DNA from: MGOM01 sp035693825 | GTDB lineage: Bacteria; Chloroflexota; Anaerolineae; Anaerolineales; E44-bin32 | DNA: 24,469 nt | Direction of reading: 5' to 3' | Assembly (NCBI GenBank): GCA_035693825.1 | Contig: DASSGB010000150.1 | Coordinates: 1 to 24,469 of the forward strand | In this document: piece after piece, positions 7,562 through 14,677 of the stretch | How the letters are laid out: every line of letters starts with the position of its first letter | How positions within the stretch are numbered: position 1 is the stretch's first letter | Notes under the pieces: generated by a model | What the model saw: the letters and a program-made list of their open reading frames with translations, nothing else | Databases searched by the model: none | Told to the model about the DNA's origin: nothing | Made by a program: the position numbers and the translations under genes

Positions 7562-8431
7562 ATGCTGGTGACCTGGCGCTACCGAAAGCGACGCTCCCTC
7601 ATCCAGTGGTTCGACCCACGGGCCTGGATCCTGTTCTACGCCAGCTATCTGGCCGCCACCCTGTTCTTCTGGGATCTGCGCTTTCTGACGCCACTCCTGC
7701 TGATCGCGTTGATCGTTCTCTTTACCTCCGGGATTGAATGGCGCGAAGTGCGCCGCGCCTTCCTGTTCATCATCGGCTTCATTCTGTTCTTCTCGTTCTT
7801 CACCTTCCTGACCGGCCGCGGCGGGGTCGAGGTGTACAAGGAAGAGCACCTCATCCGCAGCTTCCAGGCGCCGTTCACCATCCTCGGTTGGCAGCCGAGG
7901 CTGGATGTGACCATCGAGCGCGCCGCCTTCGCCCTCAGCCAGTGGGCGCGGATCTTCGGCATTGCCATCATGACGATCCTGATTCCCTACACCCTCGACC
8001 CGGCTCTGTACGGTGTGACGTTCCGCGGCCTGGGGCTGCCGGACAAGATCGCCTACGCCGTGGACCTGACCATGCGCTTCGTGCCCACGTTCGGCCGGGA
8101 TTTCCAGCTGACGGTGGACGCACAGCGCGCCCGCGGCTACGAGTTGGAGAAAGTACGGGGTGGGCTGGTCGCGCAGGTGCGAAAGCTGGCGCCCATCATG
8201 GTGCCGGTGATCATCCATGCCATCATGGGAAGCGAAGACATCATCGATGCGATGGACCTGCGGGCTTTCGGCATCGGACCGCGAACGTGGGTGCAGACAC
8301 TGCAGTATCGCCGGCGGGATCGGATCCTGATCGCCGGCGGAATCGCGATGCTGGTGAGTTCGCTGGTGCTGGTCTTCCTCGGGTACGGCGGTTTCTGGGT
8401 GCCCGAATTCATGTATCGCATCTTCGGCTAG
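7562..8431 (+). CDS. ecfT: ECF transporter transmembrane coupling protein EcfT
   Basis: The T component couples ATP hydrolysis by the fused ATPase to tilting of the S component in the membrane. The protein has 289 residues with hydrophobic segments near 22-55, 66-84, 130-145 and 255-275. The two cytoplasmic Ala-Arg-Gly-type coupling motifs are recognizable as QRARGYE (about 188-194) and MDLRAFGIG (231-239). DPRAW near the N-terminus and DLTMRFVPTF (168-177) are also typical. The ATG at 7562 follows an 85-base spacer holding a hairpin, and no strong ribosome-binding site is evident, so the start is less sure than the body. It is the last gene of the + strand run and faces the HAD gene convergently across a repeat-rich spacer. 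Confidence 0.88.
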   Translation: MLVTWRYRKRRSLIQWFDPRAWILFYASYLAATLFFWDLRFLTPLLLIALIVLFTSGIEWREVRRAFLFIIGFILFFSFFTFLTGRGGVEVYKEEHLIRSFQAPFTILGWQPRLDVTIERAAFALSQWARIFGIAIMTILIPYTLDPALYGVTFRGLGLPDKIAYAVDLTMRFVPTFGRDFQLTVDAQRARGYELEKVRGGLVAQVRKLAPIMVPVIIHAIMGSEDIIDAMDLRAFGIGPRTWVQTLQYRRRDRILIAGGIAMLVSSLVLVFLGYGGFWVPEFMYRIFG

Positions 8432-8437
8432 ACGTCG

Positions 8438-8571
8438 GCCATCGGCCTCAGCCATCGGCCGTCAGCCATCGGCCGTCAGCCATCGGCTATCAGCGACCAG
8501 CCATCAGCTACCAGAGCCTCATCTGCAAGTGGTAGACTGACCACTCACCACTCACCACTGGCCACTGAACT
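8438..8571. repeat. 14-bp and 7-bp tandem repeat arrays in the convergent spacer
   Basis: Units of gccatcggccgtca and close variants repeat at 8438-8450, 8451-8464, 8465-8478, 8479-8492 and, more diverged, 8500-8513; 14 bases is twice the 7-base period seen elsewhere. A second array of 7-base units (ctgacca, ctcacca, ctcacca, ctggcca, ctgaact) spans 8537-8571 and abuts the stop of the HAD gene. The spacer separates two convergent genes and no other feature is visible in it. Confidence 0.8.
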
Positions 8572-8575
8572 ACCT

Positions 8576-9259
8576 CTACATCAAGATTTCCTGCAGTCCC
8601 GCCACGCTGTCGAGGATGAGATCGGCCCCGGCGCGTTCGAGTTCTCGTCGCTGGCCGAAGCCGCACAGCACGCCCACCGTTTGAGCTCCGGCCGCGCGTC
8701 CGGCGCGGATGTCGGCCGTGGTGTCGCCGACCATGAGGCAGGCTTGCGGGGGAAGGCCCAAGCGGCCGGCGGCCCACAGGACCGGCGCCGGATGCGGCTT
8801 GCCCAGCCGCGTGGTGCGTGCCGTGACGATGCACCCGAACACGTCTCGAAGCTGAAACGTGTCCAGGAAGACCTCGGTGCTGCGGGCCTCGCGGGCGGTG
8901 ACGAGCGCCAAAGGAAAACGCTGCGCCAGCGAGTCGACCGTTTCGAGCGCACCCTGAATGGGCATGAAGGTCTCCGCCGGCTCCAGGCCGCGCGCCTGAT
9001 GCAGCGCATCCAGGACGGGCACAAGCAAGTCGTCCAGCCCAAGGCGGTCAATCACCGCCAGGAGGCCGTTGACCGGAGTCTCGGCTGCCATGATCAGGTT
9101 GCGGGCGGCGATCGACTCGTCGCGGCCGCGTAGCCAGAACGGCCAGGGACGAAGGAGCGAGGCAAGGCGCGCCACCAGCGCATCGTCGGTTTCGACCAGC
9201 GTTCCGTCCAGGTCGAAGCAGACGGCGCGGATGCGTGCCTCGTCGAGCGTCGGACTCAC
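8576..9259 (-). CDS. HAD-superfamily phosphatase (phosphoglycolate phosphatase-like)
   Basis: A 227-residue cytoplasmic hydrolase of the haloacid dehalogenase superfamily, subfamily I, expected to remove phosphate from a small metabolite. Motif I is CFDLDGT with the nucleophile D16 and acid/base D18; motif II is the Thr in LVTAR; motif III Lys is in LGKPHP; motif IV is MVGDTTADI. The helical cap between motifs I and II fits phosphoglycolate phosphatase or a similar enzyme, but substrate is not predictable. The start is taken as a GTG (9259-9257) whose bases overlap the stop of the upstream protease-like lipoprotein gene, indicating translational coupling. A longer reading frame upstream of this GTG lies entirely in the other gene and lacks a sensible protein. 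The 3' end borders a 7-base repeat array. Confidence 0.87.
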   Translation of the reverse strand: MSPTLDEARIRAVCFDLDGTLVETDDALVARLASLLRPWPFWLRGRDESIAARNLIMAAETPVNGLLAVIDRLGLDDLLVPVLDALHQARGLEPAETFMPIQGALETVDSLAQRFPLALVTAREARSTEVFLDTFQLRDVFGCIVTARTTRLGKPHPAPVLWAAGRLGLPPQACLMVGDTTADIRAGRAAGAQTVGVLCGFGQRRELERAGADLILDSVAGLQEILM

Positions 9260-10599
9260 GGCGTGATCGGGAAACGGATCGACCGGCGCAGGGCGTCGGC
9301 GGTCTCCGCGTCCGGGGCGAGGATCCACAGCGTCTGCGTGTAGGCGCGCACCAGGAGGACGCGCCCGTCCTGCCACGTCCAGCTGCCCCCTCCGGTGGCG
9401 GTCGTTTGGCCGAAGCGGTCCGCGGCGTGCTTGGTCATGCCAGTGACGAACTCGTTGGCATCGCGCGCCTGATCCCACACCGTCAGGAGGACCAGCGCTT
9501 CCGCATCGGCGGTGTCGCTGCGCAGTGCGATATAGGCATCGCCTCCCCAACCCGCCGCGGCCTGGGCTGCCTCTTCGGCCTCGAGGCGCGTTTCGAGCAT
9601 CAAACGCATGTACCACTCGCCCACCACACCCCGCTCGAGTTCCTTCCAGCCTTCTCCGGGCGTGAGGGGTCCCTCGCCCAGATCCACGGGGATCGGCGTC
9701 GCCCGCGGGTAGAGCGCCGGGTGCAAGATCTGCTCGGAGGATTCCGGCAGCCGGCGGTAGACCTCGTCGACGCCCGCCCAGCCGTCTTTCAAGTACATCG
9801 CCCGCACGAACTCGAGGCCCTGCTCGTAGGGAAAGAGGAAATCCTTCTGGAAGAAACTCGGTGAGGCGTCAAACGCGGGCGTGTCGAAGCCGTCCAGGAA
9901 GGCCACAAGGTCGTCGATGTCCTGTTCGCTGGAGTATGTGCGCAGCCATTGCTCCTCGAGCAGCGTGGCGTCGCCCTCGATCAGCGCTGAGATGACCAGG
10001 CAGCGTTCATTGGCCTCGGTGCAGGCTTCTTCCGAGTAGTCCAGACCCTGCTCGAGGTCGTAGACCTGATCCTGCAAGGCATGAGTGAACTCGTGCACGT
10101 AGGTGAGACGCTCGACACCGGTCCATCCCGCCCCGGCCACGATGTACATCTCTTCGACCTTGGGATCGTAGTAGCCGGCGATCTGCTCGGAGTACAGGTC
10201 GTTGTAGAGTGAGGTCAGGTCGAGGTCGCGTTCGGCCAGATCGAACAATGCCAGCACGCGAGCGTCGTTGATGGCGTCTTCCTCGGTGTAGTCACCCAGG
10301 AATTCTTCGGCAACCTGCTGCTCAAGTTCCGCCGGTGTCAGGAGCGTTTGGCCCAGCGGGCCGGTAGGGCGGAGCCCGCGAAGCGTCACGACCTGCTCCT
10401 GGAGTTCACCCAGTTCGGCGTCGCTGGGTCCGGAGGCGTGGGTAGCCGTCGCCCGAGGCGTCGCCGTCTGGCTGGGCCTGGGAGTCGGCGAGGGCGTGGC
10501 GCCAAGGAGCGAATCGGCCAAACGGGTGACGGTCGTGCAAGCCAGGAGGCCCAGGGCACCGGCGACCAACGCCCATCGGCTCAGGTGGGCTCGAATCAT
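9256..10599 (-). CDS. putative lipoprotein with HExxH zinc-metallopeptidase motif
   Basis: A 447-residue predicted surface lipoprotein. The N-terminus has Arg-rich start, a hydrophobic stretch and lipobox LLAC (Cys21), then a Ser/Pro/Thr-rich linker (about 35-57), an arrangement common in Chloroflexota exported proteins. The mature part carries YVHEFTHALQDQ with H169, E170 and H173, and ALIEGDA about 35 residues later, where E208 could be the third zinc ligand as in gluzincin-type peptidases. The downstream region has no motif I recognise. The ATG at 10599 is chosen over 10647 because it directly precedes the signal peptide. The gene overlaps the HAD phosphatase by four bases. Proteolytic activity and substrate are inferred from the motif only. 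Confidence 0.75.
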   Translation of the reverse strand: MIRAHLSRWALVAGALGLLACTTVTRLADSLLGATPSPTPRPSQTATPRATATHASGPSDAELGELQEQVVTLRGLRPTGPLGQTLLTPAELEQQVAEEFLGDYTEEDAINDARVLALFDLAERDLDLTSLYNDLYSEQIAGYYDPKVEEMYIVAGAGWTGVERLTYVHEFTHALQDQVYDLEQGLDYSEEACTEANERCLVISALIEGDATLLEEQWLRTYSSEQDIDDLVAFLDGFDTPAFDASPSFFQKDFLFPYEQGLEFVRAMYLKDGWAGVDEVYRRLPESSEQILHPALYPRATPIPVDLGEGPLTPGEGWKELERGVVGEWYMRLMLETRLEAEEAAQAAAGWGGDAYIALRSDTADAEALVLLTVWDQARDANEFVTGMTKHAADRFGQTTATGGGSWTWQDGRVLLVRAYTQTLWILAPDAETADALRRSIRFPITP

Positions 10600-10657
10600 G
10601 GCGCGGATTGTAGCAGTGGACTGCGGCGAGTGGCCAGTGGTCAGCAAGATCGGAATT

Positions 10658-10769
10658 GTGATTAGTGATTAGTGACTAGTGATTGGTGATTGGTGATTGG
10701 GAACTGGTAACTGGCAACGGGTACCTGGACGCTGGTAACTGGCGGCTGGAGGCTGGCAGCTACCAGCTT
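10658..10769. repeat. long 7-bp degenerate tandem array (15-16 units)
   Basis: Fifteen successive 7-base units can be read without a break from 10658 to 10762, starting gtgatta, gtgatta, gtgacta, then gtgattg three times, then drifting through ggaactg, gtaactg, gcaacgg, gtacctg, gacgctg, gtaactg, gcggctg, gaggctg and gcagcta. A sixteenth unit (ccagctt) reaches the stop codon of the deacetylase-family gene. Related units sit at 10628-10641. The array fills most of the 168-base gap between two co-oriented genes. Confidence 0.88.
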
Positions 10770-11670
10770 ACGCGCGCTCGACCTCGACGGCCAGCGCAAT
10801 CGTCTGCGCGTAGACGGCGACGGTATCGGAGGCGTCCCGGCCGTAGCCTCCTCCCAGGGTGACCGCGATCGGAAGCCCGTAACGTCGACCCAGGGCGAAG
10901 ACCATTTGGTCGCGGGCGGCCAGACCTTCGGCCGTCAATCGAAGACGCCCGAGCCGGTCACCGGCGTGGGGATCGGCGCCGGCGATGTAGATGAGCAGGT
11001 CGGGCCGCGAACGTTCGAGGGCGAGCGCCAGGGCCGAGGCGAAGGCCTCGAGAAAGGCTCGGTCGCCCGTCCCGTCCGGAAGGCCCACATCGAGATCGCC
11101 TGCCACCTTGCGAAAGGGGAAATTGCCCTGGCCATGAATGGAGAAGGTGAAGACCGTGGGATCATCCTGGAAAACAGCCGCGGTCCCGTCGCCCTGATGG
11201 ACGTCGGCGTCGACGATAAGGACGCGTGCGGCGCGCCCCTCGCGCTGCATCCGGCGCGCCGCGACCGCCACGTCGTTGAACACGCAGTAGCCCGCGCCGT
11301 GATCTGGAAATGCGTGGTGGGTGCCTCCGCCAAGGTTGGCGGCGATGCCCGCCTCCTGAGCGCGCCGGCAGGCGGCGAGCGTAGCGCCGACCGATCGGAA
11401 CGCACGCGCAACTAACGAGCGCGACCACGGCAGGCCCAGGCGGCGGATCTCGCGCTCCGTCAGCTGGCCGAGGGCGACTCGCCGCACGTAGTCCGGTGTG
11501 TGCACGGCGAGAAGAGACGACCACGGGGCCGGCTCGGCCTGGAGGATATCCGCGCCGGCGAGAATTCCCGACGAGGTCAGACGACGGCGGAGCTCATGAT
11601 ATTTTTCTGCGGGGAAGCGGTGGCCCGCGGGAAGGGGAAGCGGGTTGGGATCGGAGTAGAAGGCTCGCAT
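10768..11670 (-). CDS. histone deacetylase-family zinc hydrolase
   Basis: A 300-residue enzyme of the class I/II histone deacetylase fold, which includes acetoin-utilisation AcuC-type, acetylpolyamine amidohydrolases and protein lysine deacetylases. Catalytic elements are all visible: GGGTHHAF with tandem His118 and His119, the VDADVHQGDGT segment giving D156 and H158 as zinc ligands, GADPHAGD with D233 as the third ligand, and GGGYG with Tyr276 as the transition-state Tyr. The short length without extra domains is typical of bacterial members. Substrate cannot be told from sequence. The gene starts 18 bases after the MFS transporter stop, suggesting co-transcription, so a link to an exported or imported acetylated compound is possible but unproven. 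It ends against a 7-base repeat array. Confidence 0.9.
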   Translation of the reverse strand: MRAFYSDPNPLPLPAGHRFPAEKYHELRRRLTSSGILAGADILQAEPAPWSSLLAVHTPDYVRRVALGQLTEREIRRLGLPWSRSLVARAFRSVGATLAACRRAQEAGIAANLGGGTHHAFPDHGAGYCVFNDVAVAARRMQREGRAARVLIVDADVHQGDGTAAVFQDDPTVFTFSIHGQGNFPFRKVAGDLDVGLPDGTGDRAFLEAFASALALALERSRPDLLIYIAGADPHAGDRLGRLRLTAEGLAARDQMVFALGRRYGLPIAVTLGGGYGRDASDTVAVYAQTIALAVEVERA

Positions 11671-11688
11671 GCGTCTCCGCGGTCTGTC

Positions 11689-12942
11689 TCAGTCGTGAGG
11701 GGGCGCACGGACCGCTGACCGCTCTCCACTGCCCACCACTTGCATGCGGCGGCGAGCCGGGCGCGCCATGGCCAGGTAGCCGACGGCGAGCAACAAGCCC
11801 ACGATCAGGCAGGCTCCCCACAGGGCGTCGGGACCGAATCGGTCGTAGACCCAGCCTCCCACGACCGGGCCGGTGAACAACGAAAGCCCCCAGGCCGCGC
11901 CGAAGATGCCCTGGTAGAGCCCGCGATACGCGACAGGCGCCAGATCGGCGATGACCGAAGGCGCCACAGTGGCCCCGCCGATCTCGCCCAGGGTCCAGAT
12001 TCCGACCGCGAGCGCGTATGCAGGAAGAGTCGTGGCGAAGGCGTTGAGGCCGAAGCCCAAACCGAGCAAGGCCGCGGCCAGCGCCAGCGCTGGGAAACGC
12101 GGCCAGCGGGCGGCCGAATGGCTTGCCGGGAGTCCCAGAAGCACGATCAAGGCTCCGTTGACGGCGATGGCCAATCCGTAGTCCGAAGTTGTCAGACCGT
12201 GGGACTGCATCTCGACGGGCAACGTCACATGCCCCTGCATGTAGATCGTGCCGAAAAGCAGAGCCAGGCCGGCGAAGGCCAAGAGAAGCGGCTCGCGCCG
12301 AAGGATGGCGAGGCGGGTGCTGATCGATTCGTGGCTGGCGTGGGCGGCCTGGGCCGGTCGCGTCTCCGGCAGCCCGGCCATGAGGATCAGGCCGAAGACG
12401 AAGGTCGTCAGCGCGTCGCCAACGAACAGAAGAAGATAGGCGCGCGCCGCGAGCAGTCCGGCGATGACCGGCGCGGCGGCCGCGCCCAGGTTGATGGCCC
12501 AATACACGTACCCATAGGCGCGCGGCCGATTCTCGGGAGGCACGAGATCGGAGACGGCGGCGTTGACCGCCGGGCGGTAGAGATCGACAAAGAAACCGAG
12601 CAGCGCGGTCCCGATGGCGATCCAAACGACGGGCCGCATCAGGCCCAGAGCCACCGTGACCACCGGTGCGATGAAAAGGCTGGCCAGCACGACCGGCCTG
12701 CGCCCCAGGCGGTCCGTCAGCTCGCCCCCCAGCAGAGCCGCGGTGAACGATCCGGCGCCGAAGAGTGAGACCATCAGCGCCGCCTGAGCGACGGACAGGC
12801 CTCGCTCCGTGGTCAGATACAGCGTCAAAAAGGGCAGGACAAATCCGCCAAGACGGTTGACGATCGTGCCCGCCCAAAGGAACCAGAACGGGCGCGGCAG
12901 GCCTTCCGTCAAGCGGAATACCAGGTTGCGGAATGGATTCAT
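11689..12942 (-). CDS. major facilitator superfamily transporter
   Basis: A 417-residue, about 12-helix inner-membrane transporter. The MFS motif A is present between helices 2 and 3 as GGELTDRLGRRP (72-83), and helix 5 shows NLGAAAAPVIAG, resembling the drug:proton antiporter motif. Length and hydrophobic pattern fit drug or metabolite exporters; the cargo is unknown. The ATG at 12942 is the first in frame. The last roughly 15 residues (QVVGSGERSAVRAPPHD) come from sequence of 7-base repeat character, so the native C-terminus may have been altered by repeat growth. It is followed by the deacetylase-family gene 18 bases later and preceded by a 146-base spacer with a hairpin. Confidence 0.88.
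   Translation of the reverse strand: MNPFRNLVFRLTEGLPRPFWFLWAGTIVNRLGGFVLPFLTLYLTTERGLSVAQAALMVSLFGAGSFTAALLGGELTDRLGRRPVVLASLFIAPVVTVALGLMRPVVWIAIGTALLGFFVDLYRPAVNAAVSDLVPPENRPRAYGYVYWAINLGAAAAPVIAGLLAARAYLLLFVGDALTTFVFGLILMAGLPETRPAQAAHASHESISTRLAILRREPLLLAFAGLALLFGTIYMQGHVTLPVEMQSHGLTTSDYGLAIAVNGALIVLLGLPASHSAARWPRFPALALAAALLGLGFGLNAFATTLPAYALAVGIWTLGEIGGATVAPSVIADLAPVAYRGLYQGIFGAAWGLSLFTGPVVGGWVYDRFGPDALWGACLIVGLLLAVGYLAMARPARRRMQVVGSGERSAVRAPPHD
11704..11745. repeat. 7-bp repeat-like sequence inside the 3' end of the MFS gene
   Basis: On the + strand the segment reads as ggaccgc, tgaccgc, tctccac, tgcccac and cact, units of the same period and composition as the intergenic arrays. It encodes the polar C-terminal tail of the transporter. 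Confidence 0.55.
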
Positions 12943-13026
12943 TCAGAAGATACCCGATGGTGGGCGGTTGGCCCTTACCGCCGAGGGGCGCAGCACCAGC
13001 CGGCAATGGTAACAGGGTCTCAGATC

Positions 13027-13083
13027 AGTGGTCCGTGGCGAGTGGCCAGTCGCTTTTCTTCTGGCCACCGGCCGCTGACCACT
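13027..13083. terminator. repeat-derived hairpin after glpD
   Basis: Two 23-base arms (13027-13049 and 13061-13083) are complementary at 19 positions around an 11-base loop that contains tttt. Both arms are built from the 7-base units seen elsewhere, in opposite orientation. The hairpin lies just past the stop of the glycerol-3-phosphate dehydrogenase gene on the - strand and could end or protect that transcript. No U-run follows the stem on either strand, so termination is only a possibility. Confidence 0.4.
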
Positions 13084-13088
13084 CACCA

Positions 13089-14669
13089 CTACTCTCCCGG
13101 CGGGGAATAGGATCTTCGCCAGATGGCGTCGTAGCGCGAGGCCTCCGATGCCCAGCGGGCATCATCCCAGCCGAGCTCCGGCTGGACGACACTCCGGATC
13201 CGCGCCAGCAACGGCCGCGCGCCCTCCGGGACGAGCAGCCCCAGCCGAACGCGGCGCAGCAACAGGTCGTCGAGATGCACGATGCCCTCGGCCCTCGCCG
13301 CCCAGCGCAACTCGGCCCACAGGGAGACTCCGCCCTCGATCGAGGTCAGTTCGCCTGGGAGGGCCGCGTCCACGAGTTGAGGGGCGTCTTCGCCGTAGCG
13401 GCCAACCAGGCGCAGACAGGTCTCGGGAGGCAAGTCATGCCCGACGCAGGTCTCCGGCGGAGGCGGCGCCAGCACGCGCGTGCGCGCCTCGAGGTGTGGA
13501 TGACTGGGCAGACGGCGGCGAACGGCGCGCAGGGCGGCATGCGCCATCAGCCGGAAGGTGGTCAGTTTGCCGCCGCTGACCGTCAGCAGGCCGCGCTCGT
13601 CCCACAGCACATACTCGCGCGATTCCTTGGACGGATCGGCCCTGCCCGTGTCGACGACGGCCCGAATGCCGGCCAGCGTCGAGCGAACGTCGCCGCGGGC
13701 CAGGCTGCTGCCGGGAAAGGAATAATCCACCGCGCGGAGCAGGTAGTCGACCTCCCCCTCGCCGATGCGGGGCTCGATCGACAGGTCTTCATCGTGATCG
13801 ACATCCGTCGTCCCGATGACGGTCACGCCCTCCCACGGGAAGACAAACACCGGCCGGCCGTCGTCGGGGTGAAGGATGCTGATGGCGCGGGTGAGGGGAA
13901 GACGGTCGAAGGGAAACAGCAGATGGCTGCCGCGCAAGGGCCGCAATCGGCGCCGGCCGCCGAGGGCGGTCCGCAGCTCGTCGGCCCAGGCGCCCGTGGC
14001 GCTGATGACCGCCGGCGCGCGCACCTCCGCGGTTCGGCCGGTGGCCTCATCCACAAGCCCGATGCCGGCCACGGTTCCGTTGGAGCGGCGAAGAAGCTCC
14101 GTGGCGCGCGCGTAATTGAGCGCCGCTCCGCCCTCGCGCACCGACTCGCGCAGCAGGCGCAACACCAGACGCGCATCGTCGGTCTGTGCGTCGATATAGC
14201 GGTAGCCGCCCAGGAGCGCCTCCTGTCTGAGCTGTGGGCAGCGATCGATGAGATCGGCGGGCTCGTAGTAGCGGTGGCGCCAGCGCAGGGCCAGCAGGTC
14301 GTAGACCCCGAGCCCGATACCGAAGAGCCAGCCCGGGATTCGATCGCCGCGGAAGCTCGGCATGAGAAAGGGCAGCGACGTGACCAGGCCTCGACCTTCA
14401 CGCAGCAGGCGCTCGCGCTCGTGCACCGAGGCCAGCGTCGTGCGGATCTGCGCGTTGCGAAGGTAGCGCAATCCGCCATGCACCAACTTGGAGGACCGGC
14501 TGGAGGTGCCACTGGCGAAATCGCCCGCCTCGACCAGCAGGGTGCGCAGACCGGCGCGGCTGGCTTCACGCAGGATCCCGGCGCCGGTGATCCCCCCGCC
14601 GATCACGATGAGGTCCCGCGGCTCGGCCAGCCGCTCCCAAATCTCGTCACGCCAGCCGATGGTCCACAT
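13089..14669 (-). CDS. glpD: FAD-dependent glycerol-3-phosphate dehydrogenase
   Basis: Oxidises sn-glycerol 3-phosphate to dihydroxyacetone phosphate at the membrane, passing electrons to quinone. The protein has 526 residues, normal for GlpD/GlpA. The FAD dinucleotide fold is DLIVIGGGITGAG (19-31), followed by the family signature FASGTSSRSSKLVHGGLRYL (51-70); further hallmarks are VIGTTDVDHDED in the middle and LTVSGGKLTTFR near 370-390, with a helical C-terminal domain. The start at 14669 is preferred over the in-frame ATG at 14762 because the extra residues lie in the upstream membrane-protein gene. It sits 8 bases after that gene and is last in a probable four-gene operon with the alkyl-DHAP-synthase-like oxidase, consistent with supplying or consuming DHAP. 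Confidence 0.93.
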   Translation of the reverse strand: MWTIGWRDEIWERLAEPRDLIVIGGGITGAGILREASRAGLRTLLVEAGDFASGTSSRSSKLVHGGLRYLRNAQIRTTLASVHERERLLREGRGLVTSLPFLMPSFRGDRIPGWLFGIGLGVYDLLALRWRHRYYEPADLIDRCPQLRQEALLGGYRYIDAQTDDARLVLRLLRESVREGGAALNYARATELLRRSNGTVAGIGLVDEATGRTAEVRAPAVISATGAWADELRTALGGRRRLRPLRGSHLLFPFDRLPLTRAISILHPDDGRPVFVFPWEGVTVIGTTDVDHDEDLSIEPRIGEGEVDYLLRAVDYSFPGSSLARGDVRSTLAGIRAVVDTGRADPSKESREYVLWDERGLLTVSGGKLTTFRLMAHAALRAVRRRLPSHPHLEARTRVLAPPPPETCVGHDLPPETCLRLVGRYGEDAPQLVDAALPGELTSIEGGVSLWAELRWAARAEGIVHLDDLLLRRVRLGLLVPEGARPLLARIRSVVQPELGWDDARWASEASRYDAIWRRSYSPPGE

Positions 14670-14677
14670 CGCTACAT

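Noticed and set aside
8438..8513. Regular repeats that could suggest a CRISPR array
   Set aside because: Units are only 14 bases and follow each other without spacers, so this is a tandem repeat.
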